Assembly (NCBI GenBank): GCA_030747035.1
Contig: JASLLM010000015.1
Span: forward strand, 1 to 34,865
Length of the DNA: 34,865 nt
Origin: Alphaproteobacteria bacterium
GTDB taxonomy: Bacteria > Pseudomonadota > Alphaproteobacteria > GCA-2731375
Direction: 5' to 3'
Shown: piece after piece, positions 7,995-14,275 of the stretch
Layout of the letters: every line of letters starts with the position of its first letter
Position numbering within the stretch: the first letter of the stretch is position 1
Position numbers and translations under genes: made by a program
Notes under the pieces: model-generated
What the model was told of the DNA's origin: nothing
Database searches by the model: none
Seen by the model: only the letters and a program-made list of their open reading frames with translations

Positions 7995-9128
7995 CTAGCC
8001 CAGTGTTTCCTTGAACAACGCCTGGTAATCCGCCGCCGCAAGCGGCCTGGGATTGGAGGCGGTGGTGTGATCCGCCACCGCGTGGGGGATCAACGGTTCG
8101 ACCATCGCCTCATCAACACCCATTTCCCTGAGGTTGGCGGGTAGGCCCAGGCGGGCATTCAGGGCCGCCCCCTCTTCCGCCAGGTTGGCATTGTCCGGCA
8201 GGCCCCAGATCCGTTTGACCCAATCGTATTTGTCCCCGACAGCATCAGCGTTATAGCGGATCACCGCCGGCAGGCAGACCGCGTTCAGGGTGCCATGATG
8301 CAACACCGGATCCTTGATCGAGCCCAATGGATGTGACATCCCGTGCACCGCGCCCAGCCCCTTTTGAAAGGCCATGGCGCCTTCCATGGACGCCATCATC
8401 ATCTGCCAGCGGGCTTCCTTGTCGCTACCATCGGCCACCGCCTGTTCAATGAAGCGAATGGCACGGCCAAGGCCATCGGTGGCGATGGCGTCCGCCGGTG
8501 GATTGATCGCGGAAGCGCAAAAAGTTTCGAAACAATGGGCAAACGCATCCATCCCCGTTCCCGCGGTCAACATCTTGGGCATGGAGAAAGTCAATTCGGG
8601 ATCGCACAGGGCCACCTTGGGGATGACGTGGGGGCTGCCGAAACCCAGCTTGCGGCCATCATTCAGGATCATGATGGCGCCACGGCCGACCTCGCTGCCG
8701 GTACCCGCTGTTGTCGGAATCGCAATCACCGGCGCGATCGCGTCGGTGATCTTGGGCGCGCCGCCCATGATCATCATGTATTCCGACAATTCACCGGGAT
8801 GGGTCGCCATCAAGGCAATGGCCTTGGCCAGGTCCATGGAAGAACCGCCGCCGATACCGATCACGCCATCACAATCGGCCTCGCGATATTGCGCCAATGC
8901 GGCCGTCATCGCCGCTTCCGTCGGGTTTTCCGGCGTGCCATCGAATATTTCCGCCGGACATTGATTGGGCAACTGTTCCATGACCCGGTCCAGCAGACCG
9001 GCCGCACGAATGCCCTTGTCGGTGACCAGAAGGGGACGGCTCATGCCCAACTCGGCCATTTCCGATGCCAGCAATTGCACCGCGCCGAATTCGAACTGAA
9101 TCTTGGTCAAATAGGTGATGGTCGCCAT
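7995..9128 (-). CDS. Iron-containing (group III) alcohol dehydrogenase
   Basis: This 377-residue NAD(P)-dependent dehydrogenase interconverts an alcohol and an aldehyde. The N-terminal Rossmann part has GIGGGSSMDLAKA at 91-103 and PTTAGTGSEVGRGA at 138-151. The metal-binding part has GMDAFAHCFETF, with D194 and H198, then VHGMSHPLGS with H262 and H266, then HHG at 277-279. Together these give the usual Asp-His-His-His set seen in FucO. It is the first gene of a minus-strand operon with the sirtuin and SnoaL-like genes. The 480 bases upstream carry an FNR/FixK box and a series of hairpins. This suggests induction under low oxygen, but the transcript might stop before the gene. The substrate is not known. 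Confidence 0.93.
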   Translation of the reverse strand: MATITYLTKIQFEFGAVQLLASEMAELGMSRPLLVTDKGIRAAGLLDRVMEQLPNQCPAEIFDGTPENPTEAAMTAALAQYREADCDGVIGIGGGSSMDLAKAIALMATHPGELSEYMMIMGGAPKITDAIAPVIAIPTTAGTGSEVGRGAIMILNDGRKLGFGSPHVIPKVALCDPELTFSMPKMLTAGTGMDAFAHCFETFCASAINPPADAIATDGLGRAIRFIEQAVADGSDKEARWQMMMASMEGAMAFQKGLGAVHGMSHPLGSIKDPVLHHGTLNAVCLPAVIRYNADAVGDKYDWVKRIWGLPDNANLAEEGAALNARLGLPANLREMGVDEAMVEPLIPHAVADHTTASNPRPLAAADYQALFKETLG

Positions 9129-9214
9129 GCGCCGCTATCCCTTTTGCTATCACTAAATTGCCGGTAGGGCCGACGCCATCATCGCGCCTCGTCAACGGTG
9201 CTGGCAAGAGGAAG

Positions 9215-9283
9215 CTTCATTCCCGGTCCAAGATTGGAGATCGCCGCACCCGTGAAGCGGGTTCAAGAGTAGCCTGAATGAAG
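9215..9283 (-). other. Possible three-way-junction RNA fold in the Fe-ADH leader
   Basis: The 8-base arms CTTCATTC (9215-9222) and GAATGAAG (9276-9283) are exact reverse complements. They enclose two smaller hairpins: TCCA/TGGA (9227-9238) and ACCCG/CGGGT with a five-base loop (9248-9262). The layout is symmetrical on both strands, but on the minus strand it begins one base after the strong hairpin 9314-9285 and lies ahead of Fe-ADH. It could be a structured 5' leader. Part of this may be chance; covariation in relatives would decide. Confidence 0.3.
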
Positions 9284-9284
9284 A

Positions 9285-9314
9285 AATGGCCGCGTCGATC
9301 ACGACGCGGCCATT
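9285..9314 (-). terminator. Candidate rho-independent terminator (minus strand)
   Basis: There is a perfect 13-base inverted repeat, AATGGCCGCGTCG / CGACGCGGCCATT, with a four-base loop. On the minus strand it is followed by TCTTCATTC, a moderately U-rich tail that reads AUUUCUUCAUU with the last stem bases. On the plus strand it is followed by CCTAATGG, which is not terminator-like. The tail is weaker than a classical run of U, so partial read-through into the Fe-ADH operon is plausible. Confidence 0.5.
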
Positions 9315-9323
9315 CCTAATGGT

Positions 9324-9353
9324 GAGGGCTGCGGATGGGGGGCCGCAGCCCTC
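9324..9353 (-). other. 11-base-pair hairpin with C-rich loop
   Basis: Arms GAGGGCTGCGG (9324-9334) and CCGCAGCCCTC (9343-9353) are perfectly complementary around an eight-base loop. The loop reads ATGGGGGG on the plus strand and CCCCCCAT on the minus strand. No U-tract follows on either strand, so a simple terminator is unlikely. It lies just upstream of the terminator-like hairpin in the minus-strand transcript. Confidence 0.6.
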
Positions 9354-9487
9354 GGCGCTTGCAGGGGATTGCAGCGCCAGGGGACTCTTCGGTGGCGATC
9401 CTTGGACCAACCACCTGACTGCTGCCGTCTTATTCTGCTGGTGCTCGAACCAGATTGGGAAAAACGTTCAGCAGCGAATTTGTAGTT

Positions 9488-9493
9488 AAAATA
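9488..9493 (-). promoter_or_regulatory. -10 element of the FNR/FixK-type promoter
   Basis: TATTTT on the minus strand. Placed at -12 to -7 it predicts a start at 9481, which puts the FNR/FixK box centre at -41.5, the standard class II activator position. Confidence 0.5.
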
Positions 9494-9515
9494 CAAAGGC
9501 GGGCGATGTTCGACA

Positions 9516-9529
9516 TTGATCTAGGTCAA
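9516..9529 (-). promoter_or_regulatory. FNR/FixK/DNR-type operator
   Basis: The sequence TTGATCTAGGTCAA matches the CRP/FNR-family consensus TTGAT-N4-ATCAA at all but one position and is otherwise palindromic. It is the kind of site used by FNR, FnrL, FixK and DNR regulators in alphaproteobacteria for low-oxygen or nitric-oxide control. A plus-strand -10 (TAATGC at 9551) could also be served, but nothing coding lies downstream on that strand for several hundred bases. Confidence 0.7.
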
Positions 9530-9610
9530 GCCAGTATTTTTTTCCGCCGATAATGCACCGGCAATACACAGGCTCAGCCGCTCCCCCACTCTAAGTAGAA
9601 TGCAAGACGC

Positions 9611-9958
9611 TTACTTGCGCCGCTCCCCCCGCGCGCGGTCGTCTTCCGCCTTCACTTCACCATAGACGCCACTCAACATGCGTGCCAGTTGGTTGCGTCC
9701 CTGCTCTATAGCTTGTTCCACGGCACCGAGAATCTTGTCCGACAGGCGCCGCTCATACCGGCCTTTGCCGGTACTTTGGCGGATGTACTGGCGAACCTTC
9801 AACCAATGGAGAACTTCCTCCATTGCGCCGCCGTCCAAAACCTGGATCATTTTTTCCGTCGTGGCATTTTCAACTTCCGCGCCATAGCGCGCGATCAACT
9901 CTTCCCCCGCTTCGCGGATTTCCGCGTCGACTTCATCCGGCGGCACTTGATCGGCCAT
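9611..9958 (-). CDS. Conserved-looking hypothetical protein, 115 residues
   Basis: I do not recognise this protein. It is a small, acidic-to-mixed, mostly helical protein without a signal peptide or membrane segment. The N-terminal helix region (DEVDAEIREAGEELIARYGA) is followed by EVLHWLKVRQYIRQSTGKGRYERR and a long helix (KILGAVEQAIEQGRNQLARM), with a charged tail ending ARGERRK. The frame extends upstream, but the ATG at 9958 has an AGGAAG site at good spacing and the upstream part is low in coding character. It is divergent from the DUF2336 gene. The basic and acidic helices would fit a nucleic-acid or protein-binding accessory factor, but nothing specific can be claimed. Confidence 0.65.
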   Translation of the reverse strand: MADQVPPDEVDAEIREAGEELIARYGAEVENATTEKMIQVLDGGAMEEVLHWLKVRQYIRQSTGKGRYERRLSDKILGAVEQAIEQGRNQLARMLSGVYGEVKAEDDRARGERRK

Positions 9959-10208
9959 AAAATTCCAACTTCCTGGTTCAACGATGCAACAACTGGCCGC
10001 ACTCTTTCGCGATGTGGAGCCGAAGACGGCACGGCAGCCAATTGTGCGCCAGTCAGGCCGGGAATTCGAGCCCAAAATTGAGCATTTTTGTACGATATTT
10101 CATATTTCATTAAGACCTCGCGCGCTAGGCTTGGGCGTGCGGAAAGGCATGGCCTTATTTCAGGCCAGAGCAGTCAAAAGCGATTTTTGGTGCAAGAAAG
10201 AGTCCGGT

Positions 10209-11351
10209 ATGAAGGGCATGCTCGCAAAAGCTATACAACAGCCCGTGAATGACTCCGAGGTAAGGAGTCTATTCAAGCTCGCGCACGAAAAATCGAAAGA
10301 GGGCCGGGAATCGCTTTACAATGCGATCGGCGACCTTTTCGAACGCCGGGCCAATGAATTGCAGGCCAACGAACGCGGATTGATGATCGACATCCTGGAG
10401 CGGTTGAGCCAGGAAGTGGAAATGTCGGTACGGGTCAACCTGGCCAACCGTTTGGCGGAACAGGGCGATGCACCTGGTGACCTGATCCGCATGCTGGCCA
10501 ATGACGACGTTCAGGTGGCTTACAAGATTCTATCCACCAGCCCGGTCCTGCACGACACCGACCTGATCGAAGTGGTGCGCCACCGTACCATGCAGCATCA
10601 ATTGGCGGTCGCCATCCGCAAGGACGTCAGCGAGGAGGTCTCGGCCGCCCTGGTTGATACCGGTACGGAAGACGTTATCGTAACCTTGCTGAACAACCAG
10701 GACGCCCGCATTTCATCGGATGTTCTGGAGTATCTGGCCGATGAGTCCAAACGCGTCGACAGTTACCAAAAACCGATGGTGCGGCGTCCCGACCTGCCGT
10801 CGGATCTGGCCGAACGCATGTATTATTGGGTATCCGCCGCGGTACGGAATTATATCGTTGAAAACTTCGACGTGGATATCGACAGCCTGGATGATGAGAT
10901 GTCGGCAACGGTCAACGATGTGGTCGAGGCCAATGATGAAGAGCCCACCGTCGCCGCCGAGCGTCTGGTCGATCGACTTTATGACGGCGGCAGCGTATCC
11001 GCCGAATTTGCCCTGAAATCACTACACCAGGGACAGGTTTCAATCTTTGAATTCGCCTTTGCCAAGATGGTCGGCATCCGGCCGGTATTGGCCCGGCGCA
11101 TCATTTACGAACCGGGGGGCGAAGCCTTGGGCATTGCCGCCCGCGCCATCGGTTTGGAACGTTCGATCTATCTGCAGATCTATCAATTGACCCGCAAGGC
11201 CCGGGGCAGCGACAACCGTCTGTCCAAGGATGAAGTGGTGCGCCTGACCAAATTCTATGAATCCATCACGCGTGAATCGGCATTTTTGGTGCTGCGTAAA
11301 TGGCAGCGCGACCCACGCTATCTGAACGCCGTCCGGCAAATCAGAAAATAG
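10209..11351 (+). CDS. DUF2336 domain-containing protein
   Basis: This is a 380-residue soluble protein of the alphaproteobacterial DUF2336 type, built of repeated helices that look HEAT-like. It has the usual run of short helical pairs (MIDILERLSQEVEMSVRVNL, VAYKILSTSPVLHDTDLIEV, HRTMQHQLAVAIRKDVSEEV) and the late motif SIFEFAFAKMVGIRPVLARR. No enzyme motif is visible, and the family's function is unknown to me. The open frame extends upstream and an ATG at 10149 is possible. I chose 10209 because the family normally begins shortly before the SEVRSLFKLA helix. It is followed by moaA after a hairpin-rich gap. A weak promoter-like pair (TTGAGC 10078, CATATT 10101, spacer 17) lies upstream. Confidence 0.85.
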   Translation: MKGMLAKAIQQPVNDSEVRSLFKLAHEKSKEGRESLYNAIGDLFERRANELQANERGLMIDILERLSQEVEMSVRVNLANRLAEQGDAPGDLIRMLANDDVQVAYKILSTSPVLHDTDLIEVVRHRTMQHQLAVAIRKDVSEEVSAALVDTGTEDVIVTLLNNQDARISSDVLEYLADESKRVDSYQKPMVRRPDLPSDLAERMYYWVSAAVRNYIVENFDVDIDSLDDEMSATVNDVVEANDEEPTVAAERLVDRLYDGGSVSAEFALKSLHQGQVSIFEFAFAKMVGIRPVLARRIIYEPGGEALGIAARAIGLERSIYLQIYQLTRKARGSDNRLSKDEVVRLTKFYESITRESAFLVLRKWQRDPRYLNAVRQIRK

Positions 11352-11363
11352 CCCGCCGGGACC

Positions 11364-11400
11364 TTTTTGCCCAACACGGGCAATTGAATCTGGGCAAAAA
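11364..11400. terminator. Inverted repeat after the DUF2336 gene, possible terminator
   Basis: TTTTTGCCCA (11364-11373) and TGGGCAAAAA (11391-11400) are exact 10-base complements around a 17-base loop. A competing inner hairpin, TTGCCC/GGGCAA with loop AACAC, overlaps the left arm. The arms provide A and U runs but there is no separate U-tract after the right arm, so this may be a terminator, an attenuator or a leader element for moaA. Confidence 0.4.
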
Positions 11401-11412
11401 TAAGACTGCCAA

Positions 11413-11474
11413 AATGCCGCAGGGCATTGCATAATCAGACAGGTTATAGAATACCAGGTCGTCGTTTCGACCTG
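11413..11474 (+). other. Two hairpins in the moaA leader
   Basis: AATGCC/GGCATT with loop GCAG (11413-11428) and CAGGTCG/CGACCTG with loop TCGTTT (11455-11474) lie in order upstream of moaA. With the 11364-11400 repeat they fill most of the 187-base gap. A molybdenum-cofactor-sensing leader is known upstream of moaA in other bacteria, but I could not match its conserved bases here. Confidence 0.35.
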
Positions 11475-11538
11475 CGTATATGCTTGCCTTGTCGGCCGGC
11501 ACAATTTTGTCACAGGGAATGTTCGGGGCTAATCTGCA

Positions 11539-12573
11539 ATGTCCGACAACAGTTTGAATGAACCCACGCGGAGCGGTCGCGATTTGATCGACCCCTTTGG
11601 ACGCCACGTGGACTATCTACGCGTTTCCGTCACCGACCGGTGTGATTTTCGCTGCGCCTATTGCATGTCAGAAGACATGTCGTTTTTGCCCAAGGCCGAG
11701 GTTTTGAGCCTTGAGGAACTGGAACGACTGTGCCGTACTTTTATCAACCTGGGCGTCCGGAAACTGCGTATCACGGGCGGCGAGCCCCTGGTGCGGCGCA
11801 ATGTGATGTGGCTGTTCCAGCAATTGGGCCGGAATTTGGACACGGGCGCCCTGGATGAATTGACGGTTACGACCAACGGTTCGCAACTGTCCCGCTACGC
11901 GACCGAGCTATATGCCGCCGGGGTACGCCGGATCAATGTCTCCCTGGACACTCTCAATCGTGATAAATTTCTGGCCATTACCCGTTGGGGCAAATTCGAC
12001 CGCGTGATGGCCGGCATAGATGCCGCGCAGGAAGCCGGTCTGGCAGTCAAGCTCAATGCCGTGGCCATGCGCAATTTCAATGAAGACGAGTTGGATCAGA
12101 TGCTCACCTGGTGTGGTGAGCGCGGCATGGACATGACCCTAATTGAAGCAATGCCCTTGGGAGATATCGGCTTGAACAGGGCCGACCAGCATCTGTCCCT
12201 GGCGGAAGTAAGGCAAAACCTGGAACAACATTGGACATTGCAGCCCAGCGATCACCAAACCGGCGGCCCGGCGAATTACGTCACGGTGGCCGAAACCGGG
12301 CGCAGATTGGGTTTCATTACGCCGCTAAGCCACAATTTTTGTGAATCCTGTAACCGGGTGCGTCTGACCTGCACCGGTACCTTGTTCATGTGTCTTGGTC
12401 AGGACGATGCCGCTGATTTACGCGCCCAGCTGCGTGCTTCGGCCGATGATGGCCTACTCGCCCAGGCCATTCAAAATGCCATTGCCCGCAAACCGAAGGG
12501 TCATGATTTCATTATCGACCGCGACACCGCGGACCCCGCCGTCACCCGCCATATGAGCGTGACCGGCGGCTAG
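11539..12573 (+). CDS. moaA: GTP 3',8-cyclase (molybdenum cofactor biosynthesis)
   Basis: This 344-residue radical-SAM enzyme converts GTP to 3',8-cyclo-GTP, the first step of molybdenum cofactor synthesis. The SAM cluster motif C35-x3-C39-x2-C42 lies within [16 protein letters not shown]. The second 4Fe-4S cluster is C268-x2-C271-x13-C285 ([10 protein letters not shown] to MCLG). The protein ends in the GG dipeptide needed for activity in Moa[12 protein letters not shown] is the SAM-contact GGEP motif. Length and motif spacing are standard. The other moa genes are not in the window. The leader carries several hairpins that may be regulatory. Molybdoenzymes often serve anaerobic respiration, which fits the FNR/FixK box 2 kb away, although no direct link is shown. 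Confidence 0.97.
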   Translation: MSDNSLNEPTRSGRDLIDPFGRHVDYLRVSVTDRCDFRCAYCMSEDMSFLPKAEVLSLEELERLCRTFINLGVRKLRITGGEPLVRRNVMWLFQQLGRNLDTGALDELTVTTNGSQLSRYATELYAAGVRRINVSLDTLNRDKFLAITRWGKFDRVMAGIDAAQEAGLAVKLNAVAMRNFNEDELDQMLTWCGERGMDMTLIEAMPLGDIGLNRADQHLSLAEVRQNLEQHWTLQPSDHQTGGPANYVTVAETGRRLGFITPLSHNFCESCNRVRLTCTGTLFMCLGQDDAADLRAQLRASADDGLLAQAIQNAIARKPKGHDFIIDRDTADPAVTRHMSVTGG

Positions 12574-12619
12574 CGTCGAGTTTGGCATCCTGCCCGGAGC
12601 ACTTATTCCACCATCCGGC

Positions 12620-14188
12620 ATGCCAGGGCCCTGCCCCCGGCCATTAAATAGACGCATCTCACCCCGCAGAGCGGCGGCGGGTCTAGGCTACACTAGGAGG
12701 GCTTCTAAATCCTGGCTGGTATTGCTCGTCCTCGTTGCCGGTCTTTGCTGGCCAGCCTTGTACGGAACCGCTTGGGCGGTCGATGCCTTGATCGTGGCCC
12801 AGGCGGAAATCAAAGCTCCGGTTAGTGGCAAGGCACCACCGCCCCGCAAGGCGATCCATTTGAGCGTGCCCTATCTGGACAACGCCCTGTCGCCGGCGGC
12901 GGCATCGACCGTGCGCGCCATTAGGGACAACGTACCGCGTCTGGTCCGTGAAGACCTGGGCCAGACCATTGCCGGCGACAACCGTGACGTTCGTGCGGCA
13001 GCGAAGGCCGTGGCACGCTACGAACGTGCCGCTGATCAGGGCTATGTCATGGCGCATTACAATCTGGGCCGCGCCTTGGCCGAGGGCGCCGGGGTCAAAC
13101 GTGATTTTCGCCGCGCCTCGGAAAATTTCTCCACGGCGGCCCGATTGGGCAACGTCCCCGCCATGCTGCGATTGGCGGAATTTCATCTCGCCGGCCTCGG
13201 GACGCCCAAGGACAGGGTGGAGGCCTTAGCCCTGTACTATGTTGCCGCCAGTATCGACGAACAGGGCGCGGCGCGGGCGAGATCCCTGCTGGCCTTGCAT
13301 CTCAGTCATGCACAACTGGAGCAGGCGCGCGAGCGGGCCCGTGAAATCAGGGCTCAGATGCCGCGGGTCGATTTGGTCCTTCAGCGCACCAAGGAGCAGG
13401 ATCTGCTGGCGGCCGCAGCAAATGGCGATCTCGACACCGTCAATAGCTTGATCAAGGAAGGCGTTGACGCCAACGCCATCAACAGTTTGGGTCGAACCGG
13501 CATAATCGCGGCAGCCTGGCGCGGCCATTACGAGGTCGTCAAATCGCTGCTGGAAGCCGGCGTGGATATTAACGCGGTCGACAATCAGAGGGGAACCGCC
13601 CTGACATGGGCTTCGGTGAATGGACATCCTAAAATCGTCGAACTCTTGCTGCGGGAATCCGCCCTTATCGACGCGCGGGACACCAAGGGCGCCACTCCGT
13701 TGATACGCGCCGCCTGGAATGGTCATGACGTGGTCGTCAAGTTGCTGGTTGATGCAGGCGCCGACGTGAATGCGGTGGATGACAGCGGCAATACCGCGAT
13801 GGATCGCGCAACTTCAATGAATGAGCGAGATATTATCACTATTCTGCAGTCGGGACCGAAGCGGCGGGGCACATTGAGCATGGCCCTGCTGGAAGACGAT
13901 GATAGCAGCCTGGGCGCCTTGGCTGTATTGGGCCACGACGGCCCCGGACAGGACATCATCGTGGATAGGGCCAACCAGTTGCTTCAGATTGGTCCGGGCG
14001 GCGGTGTCCAGAGCCGTATCGCCACCAGAGAGGAACTGGAGGCGCTGTTCGGCTCCGTCCTGACCGATATGCCCCCCGATCCGACCAAGGGCGAGAACGA
14101 GCTACCGGAAGATTGGCTGTTTATCCTGATCGGCGTGCTGATAGCTTTGGCCATCGCGGCGCTCATTTGGTTCTTCGTATTCAGATGA
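12620..14188 (+). CDS. Exported protein with Sel1-like and ankyrin repeats and a C-terminal anchor
   Basis: The protein has 522 residues from the ATG at 12620, but the start is uncertain. A hydrophobic segment (SWLVLLVLVAGLCWPALYG) after basic residues looks like a signal peptide or anchor ending near AWAVDA. Then comes a Sel1/TPR-like region (ARYERAADQGYVMAHYNLGR; RRASENFSTAARLGNVPAML). About four ankyrin repeats follow from LLAAAANGDLDTVNSLIKEG to AMDRATSMNERDIITIL. The C-terminus (WLFILIGVLIALAIAALIWF) is a membrane helix. It is probably periplasmic and membrane-anchored, acting as a protein-binding scaffold. It is paralogous to the next gene from 'VPYLD' onward. An AGGAGG site at 12695-12700 has no standard start codon at normal spacing. 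The ligand and role are unknown. Confidence 0.8.
   Translation: MPGPCPRPLNRRISPRRAAAGLGYTRRASKSWLVLLVLVAGLCWPALYGTAWAVDALIVAQAEIKAPVSGKAPPPRKAIHLSVPYLDNALSPAAASTVRAIRDNVPRLVREDLGQTIAGDNRDVRAAAKAVARYERAADQGYVMAHYNLGRALAEGAGVKRDFRRASENFSTAARLGNVPAMLRLAEFHLAGLGTPKDRVEALALYYVAASIDEQGAARARSLLALHLSHAQLEQARERAREIRAQMPRVDLVLQRTKEQDLLAAAANGDLDTVNSLIKEGVDANAINSLGRTGIIAAAWRGHYEVVKSLLEAGVDINAVDNQRGTALTWASVNGHPKIVELLLRESALIDARDTKGATPLIRAAWNGHDVVVKLLVDAGADVNAVDDSGNTAMDRATSMNERDIITILQSGPKRRGTLSMALLEDDDSSLGALAVLGHDGPGQDIIVDRANQLLQIGPGGGVQSRIATREELEALFGSVLTDMPPDPTKGENELPEDWLFILIGVLIALAIAALIWFFVFR
12695..12700 (+). promoter_or_regulatory. Perfect AGGAGG without a matching start codon
   Basis: A full Shine-Dalgarno core sits just before the hydrophobic segment of the Sel1/ankyrin protein. 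The in-frame codons after it are GCT TCT AAA TCC TGG CTG. The nearest unusual starts are CTG at 12716 and TTG at 12722, 15 and 21 bases away. It may be coincidental coding sequence, a sign of a non-canonical start, or a base change in the start codon. Confidence 0.35.
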
Positions 14189-14191
14189 TGC

Positions 14192-14222
14192 AATGTTTCA
14201 ATGGACATGACATTGAAACGTT
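14192..14222 (+). other. Hairpin between the two Sel1/ankyrin genes
   Basis: AATGTTTCAATG and CATTGAAACGTT pair over 12 positions (one G-U) around a seven-base loop, starting three bases after the stop of the first gene. No U-run follows, so it could be a weak terminator or an mRNA-stabilising element that sets the ratio of the two paralogues. Confidence 0.4.
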
Positions 14223-14275
14223 CCGCAGTTTGACACAGATTATTAGGAGCAAGGCGGAGCAACGATCCAGCAACA

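Larger units (their letters stand above)
9285..9481 (-). ncRNA. Candidate FNR/FixK-controlled small RNA or leader RNA
   Basis: The predicted start is at 9481, seven bases after the end of a TATTTT -10 element, with an FNR/FixK box centred at -41.5. The transcript would contain hairpins at 9453-9438, 9397-9375 and 9353-9324. The last has an 11-base stem and an exposed CCCCCCAU loop. It would end at the terminator-like hairpin 9314-9285, giving roughly 200-205 nucleotides. C-rich exposed loops are used by several bacterial small RNAs to pair with ribosome-binding sites, and FnrS of E. coli is a known FNR-activated small RNA. I recognise no homologue, so this is an inference from promoter and fold alone. 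Confidence 0.4.
9129..9610. other. 482-base stretch without a protein gene, rich in hairpins
   Basis: No open frame here looks coding. Reading the minus strand in its transcription direction, I see an FNR/FixK box (9529-9516) and a -10 element (9493-9488). Hairpins follow at 9453-9438 (CTGGT/ACCAG), 9397-9375 (five-base stem), 9353-9324 (11-base stem) and 9314-9285 (13-base stem). Next is a possible three-way junction (9283-9215), and then the Fe-ADH start at 9128. The 9530-9610 part is the region downstream of the orphan gene and shows no clear terminator. I did not recognise tRNA, SRP RNA, tmRNA or 6S RNA in this stretch. Confidence 0.8.

Noticed and set aside
9215-9283. tRNA-like size and arms
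   Set aside because: The fold has two inner arms, no T-loop GTTCGA at the right place, no plausible anticodon arm and no acceptor end, so I do not call it a tRNA.
9129-9610. 6S, SRP or tmRNA gene in the gap
   Set aside because: I could not find the conserved bases of these RNAs on either strand, and several short stable hairpins do not fit the long 6S rod.
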